A model generated the notes under the pieces. That model was not told the DNA's origin. It saw nothing but the letters and a program-made list of their open reading frames with translations, and did not search any database. This document shows positions 5,330 through 7,703 of a stretch of 7,703 nt of DNA, in pieces. The position numbers and the translations under genes were made by a program. This stretch comes from Acidobacteriota bacterium (lineage in GTDB: Bacteria; Acidobacteriota; Terriglobia; Terriglobales; Acidobacteriaceae): NCBI GenBank assembly GCA_003224785.1, contig QHZV01000235.1, forward strand, positions 1 through 7,703, in the 5' to 3' direction. Numbering within the stretch: the stretch's first letter is position 1; each line of letters starts with the position of its first letter.

Positions 5330-7703
5330 TTGACCGTTTCCAAAGAAAAATTCGAGACCAGAAAACTTCCCATGATGCCCATCCGGGACGTAGTCATCTT
5401 CCCTTACATGATGACTCCGTTCGTCGTGGGCCGCGAATCCAGCGTGCGCGCGTTAGAAGAAGCCCTGGCCTCGGACAAGAAAATCTTCCTGGCTACCCAG
5501 CACGATGCCAGTGTGGACGAGCCAAAAGCTAACGAAATTTACCAGGTCGGAACGGTCGTCAACATCGTGCAGAGCCTGAAGCTCCCCGACGGCAACATCA
5601 AAGTTCTGGTCGAAGGCATCGAGCGCGGAAAAGTTCTGCAAATCATCGATACCGAAGGTTTCATGCAGGCCTCGGTACGCTTGGCCCGCTATGCGGTTGA
5701 GACCAATGCACAGCTTGAAACGGCCATGCAGCGCGTCACGTCGCTCTTTGAGCAGTACGTGAAGCTCTGCCAATCTCTCAATTATGAAACCATGATTGCC
5801 GCTGTGCGGATGGAAGATCCGGCCAAACTGACCGACACCATCGCCGCCAACCTGCAGCTTTCAATTGAAGAGAAGCAGGAGTTGCTGGAGATTTTCGATC
5901 CCGCCGATCGCCTGACGCGTATCGGAGACGTCCTCGACATCGAAATCGAAAAGTTGAACATGGACCGCACCATCCAATCGCGCGTAAAGCGCCAGATGGA
6001 GCGGGCGCAAAAAGAGTATTACCTCAACGAGAAGATCAAAGCCATCCAGAAAGAACTTGGCCGAGGCGAGAAAAGCGAATTCGACGAACTAAAGAAGAAA
6101 GTCGAAAACGCGGGCATGCCGAAGGAAGTCAAAGACAAGGCGCTGCAGGAACTCAAGAAGCTTGAAGCCATGCCACCGATGTCGGCTGAATCCACGGTCT
6201 CTCGCAATTACCTCGACTGGCTTTTGGCAGTTCCCTGGAAGAAGCGGTCTAAAGAAATCCGCAATATCTCCCGGGCGGAAAAAGTTCTGAACGAAGATCA
6301 TTATGGGCTGGAGAAAATCAAGGAGCGCATTCTTGAATTTCTCGCCGTTCGTCAGCTGGTAAAAAATCCAAAGGGTTCAATTCTTTGCTTTGTTGGCCCT
6401 CCCGGAGTCGGCAAGACTTCGCTGGGCATGTCCATTGCCAAGGCTACCGGTCGCAAGTTCGTGCGCATGTCGCTTGGCGGCGTGCGCGATGAAGCCGAAA
6501 TTCGCGGCCACCGTCGCACCTACATCGGCGCATTGCCGGGCCAGATCATTCAGATGATGAAGAAGGCGGGAACCAAAAATCCAGTCTTCATGCTCGATGA
6601 AGTGGACAAGATGTCCATGGATTTCCGTGGCGATCCGTCGGCGGCTCTGCTCGAAGTCCTCGATCCCGAGCAGAACTTCATGTTCGTGGATCACTATCTC
6701 GATGTCGAATACGACCTTTCGCAGGTCTTCTTCGTTGCTACAGCGAACGTTCTGCACACGATCCCCCCTGCGCTGCAAGACCGCATGGAAGTTCTGCGGT
6801 TGCATGGCTACACGGAAGCAGAGAAGGTGGAGATCGCCAAGCAATTCCTGGTCAAAAAGCAGATGGAACAGGCCGGATTGAACGAGAAAAACGTCAAGTT
6901 CACGGATGAAGCAATCGTTTCGTTGATTCGGAACTATACTCGTGAAGCCGGCGTCCGCAACCTGGAACGCGAGATTGGTAATGTTTGTCGCAAGATCGCC
7001 CGCAAGGTAGTCAAGGAAGGCGCGAACTATGCGGTCACGGTTTCAGGGGAGAACGTAAACGACTTCCTGGGCGTGATCAAGTTCCGGGACACGTTGGCAC
7101 ACGAAAAGAGTGAAATCGGCCTGGCCACCGGGCTTGCCTGGACTGAAGTTGGCGGCTCGATCCTCTCGACCGAAGCCAGCGTTGTTGATGGCAAGGGAAA
7201 GCTGACTCTTACTGGGAAACTTGGCGACGTGATGCAGGAATCGGCGCATGCGGCGATGTCCTACATTCGCTCGCGTGCGAACCGGCTCGGACTTACCCGC
7301 GAGTTCTACCGCAATTTCGATATTCACGTGCACGTGCCGGAAGGCGCGATTCCTAAAGACGGCCCATCTGCGGGAATCACGATCGCTACCGCAATCGCAA
7401 GCGCGCTAAGCAAAATTCCGGTCCGGCGCGATTTGGCGATGACCGGCGAGATCACGCTCCGGGGCAAGGTCCTCCCGATTGGAGGGCTTAAAGAAAAACT
7501 TTTGGCGGCACACCGCGCAGGATTATTCGAAGTCATCCTTCCCAAAGAAAATGAAAAAGATGTCGCCGAAGTCCCTGATAACCTGCGGAGCGCCATGAAG
7601 TTGCACTTTGTGGACACCGTAGATCAGGTGCTGGCCATTGCTCTTGAGCAGCCGTTGCCGGACACTGGAATTCCGGCCGAGGCGCAGCCAATCCCGCTCA
7701 CGA
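5330..7703 (+). CDS. lon: ATP-dependent protease Lon (LonA), 3'-truncated by window edge
   Basis: Lon is a hexameric cytoplasmic protease, with AAA+ ATPase and Ser-Lys peptidase in one chain, that degrades misfolded and short-lived regulatory proteins. The frame is open from TTG 5330 to the window end, giving 791 residues without a stop; LonA proteins are usually about 780-820, so little is missing. The N-terminal substrate-binding domain runs from about residue 14 ([13 protein letters not shown]) to about 200. A helical linker contains [18 protein letters not shown]. Then come Walker A GPPGVGKT at 356-363, Walker B FMLDE with D423 and E424, [13 protein letters not shown], and the arginine-rich [10 protein letters not shown] segment. 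The protease domain carries catalytic Ser680 in PKDGPSAG and Lys723 in GGLKEKLL. No internal frame breaks were found by hand translation. The lack of a transmembrane insert separates it from LonB. It follows clpX by 127 nt, mostly heptad repeat, and may have its own promoter there. Confidence 0.97.
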   Translation, partial: MTVSKEKFETRKLPMMPIRDVVIFPYMMTPFVVGRESSVRALEEALASDKKIFLATQHDASVDEPKANEIYQVGTVVNIVQSLKLPDGNIKVLVEGIERGKVLQIIDTEGFMQASVRLARYAVETNAQLETAMQRVTSLFEQYVKLCQSLNYETMIAAVRMEDPAKLTDTIAANLQLSIEEKQELLEIFDPADRLTRIGDVLDIEIEKLNMDRTIQSRVKRQMERAQKEYYLNEKIKAIQKELGRGEKSEFDELKKKVENAGMPKEVKDKALQELKKLEAMPPMSAESTVSRNYLDWLLAVPWKKRSKEIRNISRAEKVLNEDHYGLEKIKERILEFLAVRQLVKNPKGSILCFVGPPGVGKTSLGMSIAKATGRKFVRMSLGGVRDEAEIRGHRRTYIGALPGQIIQMMKKAGTKNPVFMLDEVDKMSMDFRGDPSAALLEVLDPEQNFMFVDHYLDVEYDLSQVFFVATANVLHTIPPALQDRMEVLRLHGYTEAEKVEIAKQFLVKKQMEQAGLNEKNVKFTDEAIVSLIRNYTREAGVRNLEREIGNVCRKIARKVVKEGANYAVTVSGENVNDFLGVIKFRDTLAHEKSEIGLATGLAWTEVGGSILSTEASVVDGKGKLTLTGKLGDVMQESAHAAMSYIRSRANRLGLTREFYRNFDIHVHVPEGAIPKDGPSAGITIATAIASALSKIPVRRDLAMTGEITLRGKVLPIGGLKEKLLAAHRAGLFEVILPKENEKDVAEVPDNLRSAMKLHFVDTVDQVLAIALEQPLPDTGIPAEAQPIPLT

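Noticed and set aside
5266..5532. 88-codon + strand frame from ATG 5266
   Set aside because: It overlaps the lon start in another frame, has no family resemblance, and the lon frame there is clearly the coding one.

Overview
The window reads as chromosomal core DNA from an Acidobacteriota bacterium, most likely of the Koribacter/Acidobacteriales type. The basis is moderate GC content, a secreted von Willebrand A protein of the kind expanded in that phylum (with the 'LPSAPS' motif after the signal peptide), and the gene order rluD-like, VWA, tig, clpP, clpX, lon. No tool was run, so the lineage is an inference from protein style and synteny.

Layout, all on the + strand: (1) 1-657, the 3' part of an RluA/RluD-family pseudouridine synthase whose N-terminus lies outside the window. 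(2) 657-1766, a secreted VWA-domain protein whose signal peptide is encoded in a different frame from its VWA domain. (3) 1913-3067, trigger factor (tig), whose C-terminal end has been lost to a frameshift or small deletion; its out-of-frame remnant is still readable to 3143. (4) 3197-3805, clpP. (5) 3925-5202, clpX. (6) 5330 to the window end, lon (LonA), complete through the catalytic Ser and Lys but cut before its stop codon.

Genes 3-6 form a protein quality-control cluster. Trigger factor meets nascent chains at the ribosome, ClpX unfolds substrates and feeds them to ClpP, and Lon degrades damaged proteins by itself. By ribosome-binding-site logic all four start at non-ATG codons (GTG, GTG, GTG, TTG).

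The least expected structure is intergenic. The spacers before tig and before lon each hold two inverted arms. Each arm is four tandem 7-nt units (28 nt), and the gap between arms is 41-54 nt. The two loci use different heptad sequences (GTCGTNC-like and TTAGCYN-like) but the same architecture. This looks like a repeat class defined by its period and symmetry rather than by sequence. No phage, transposase, CRISPR, tRNA or rRNA was seen.
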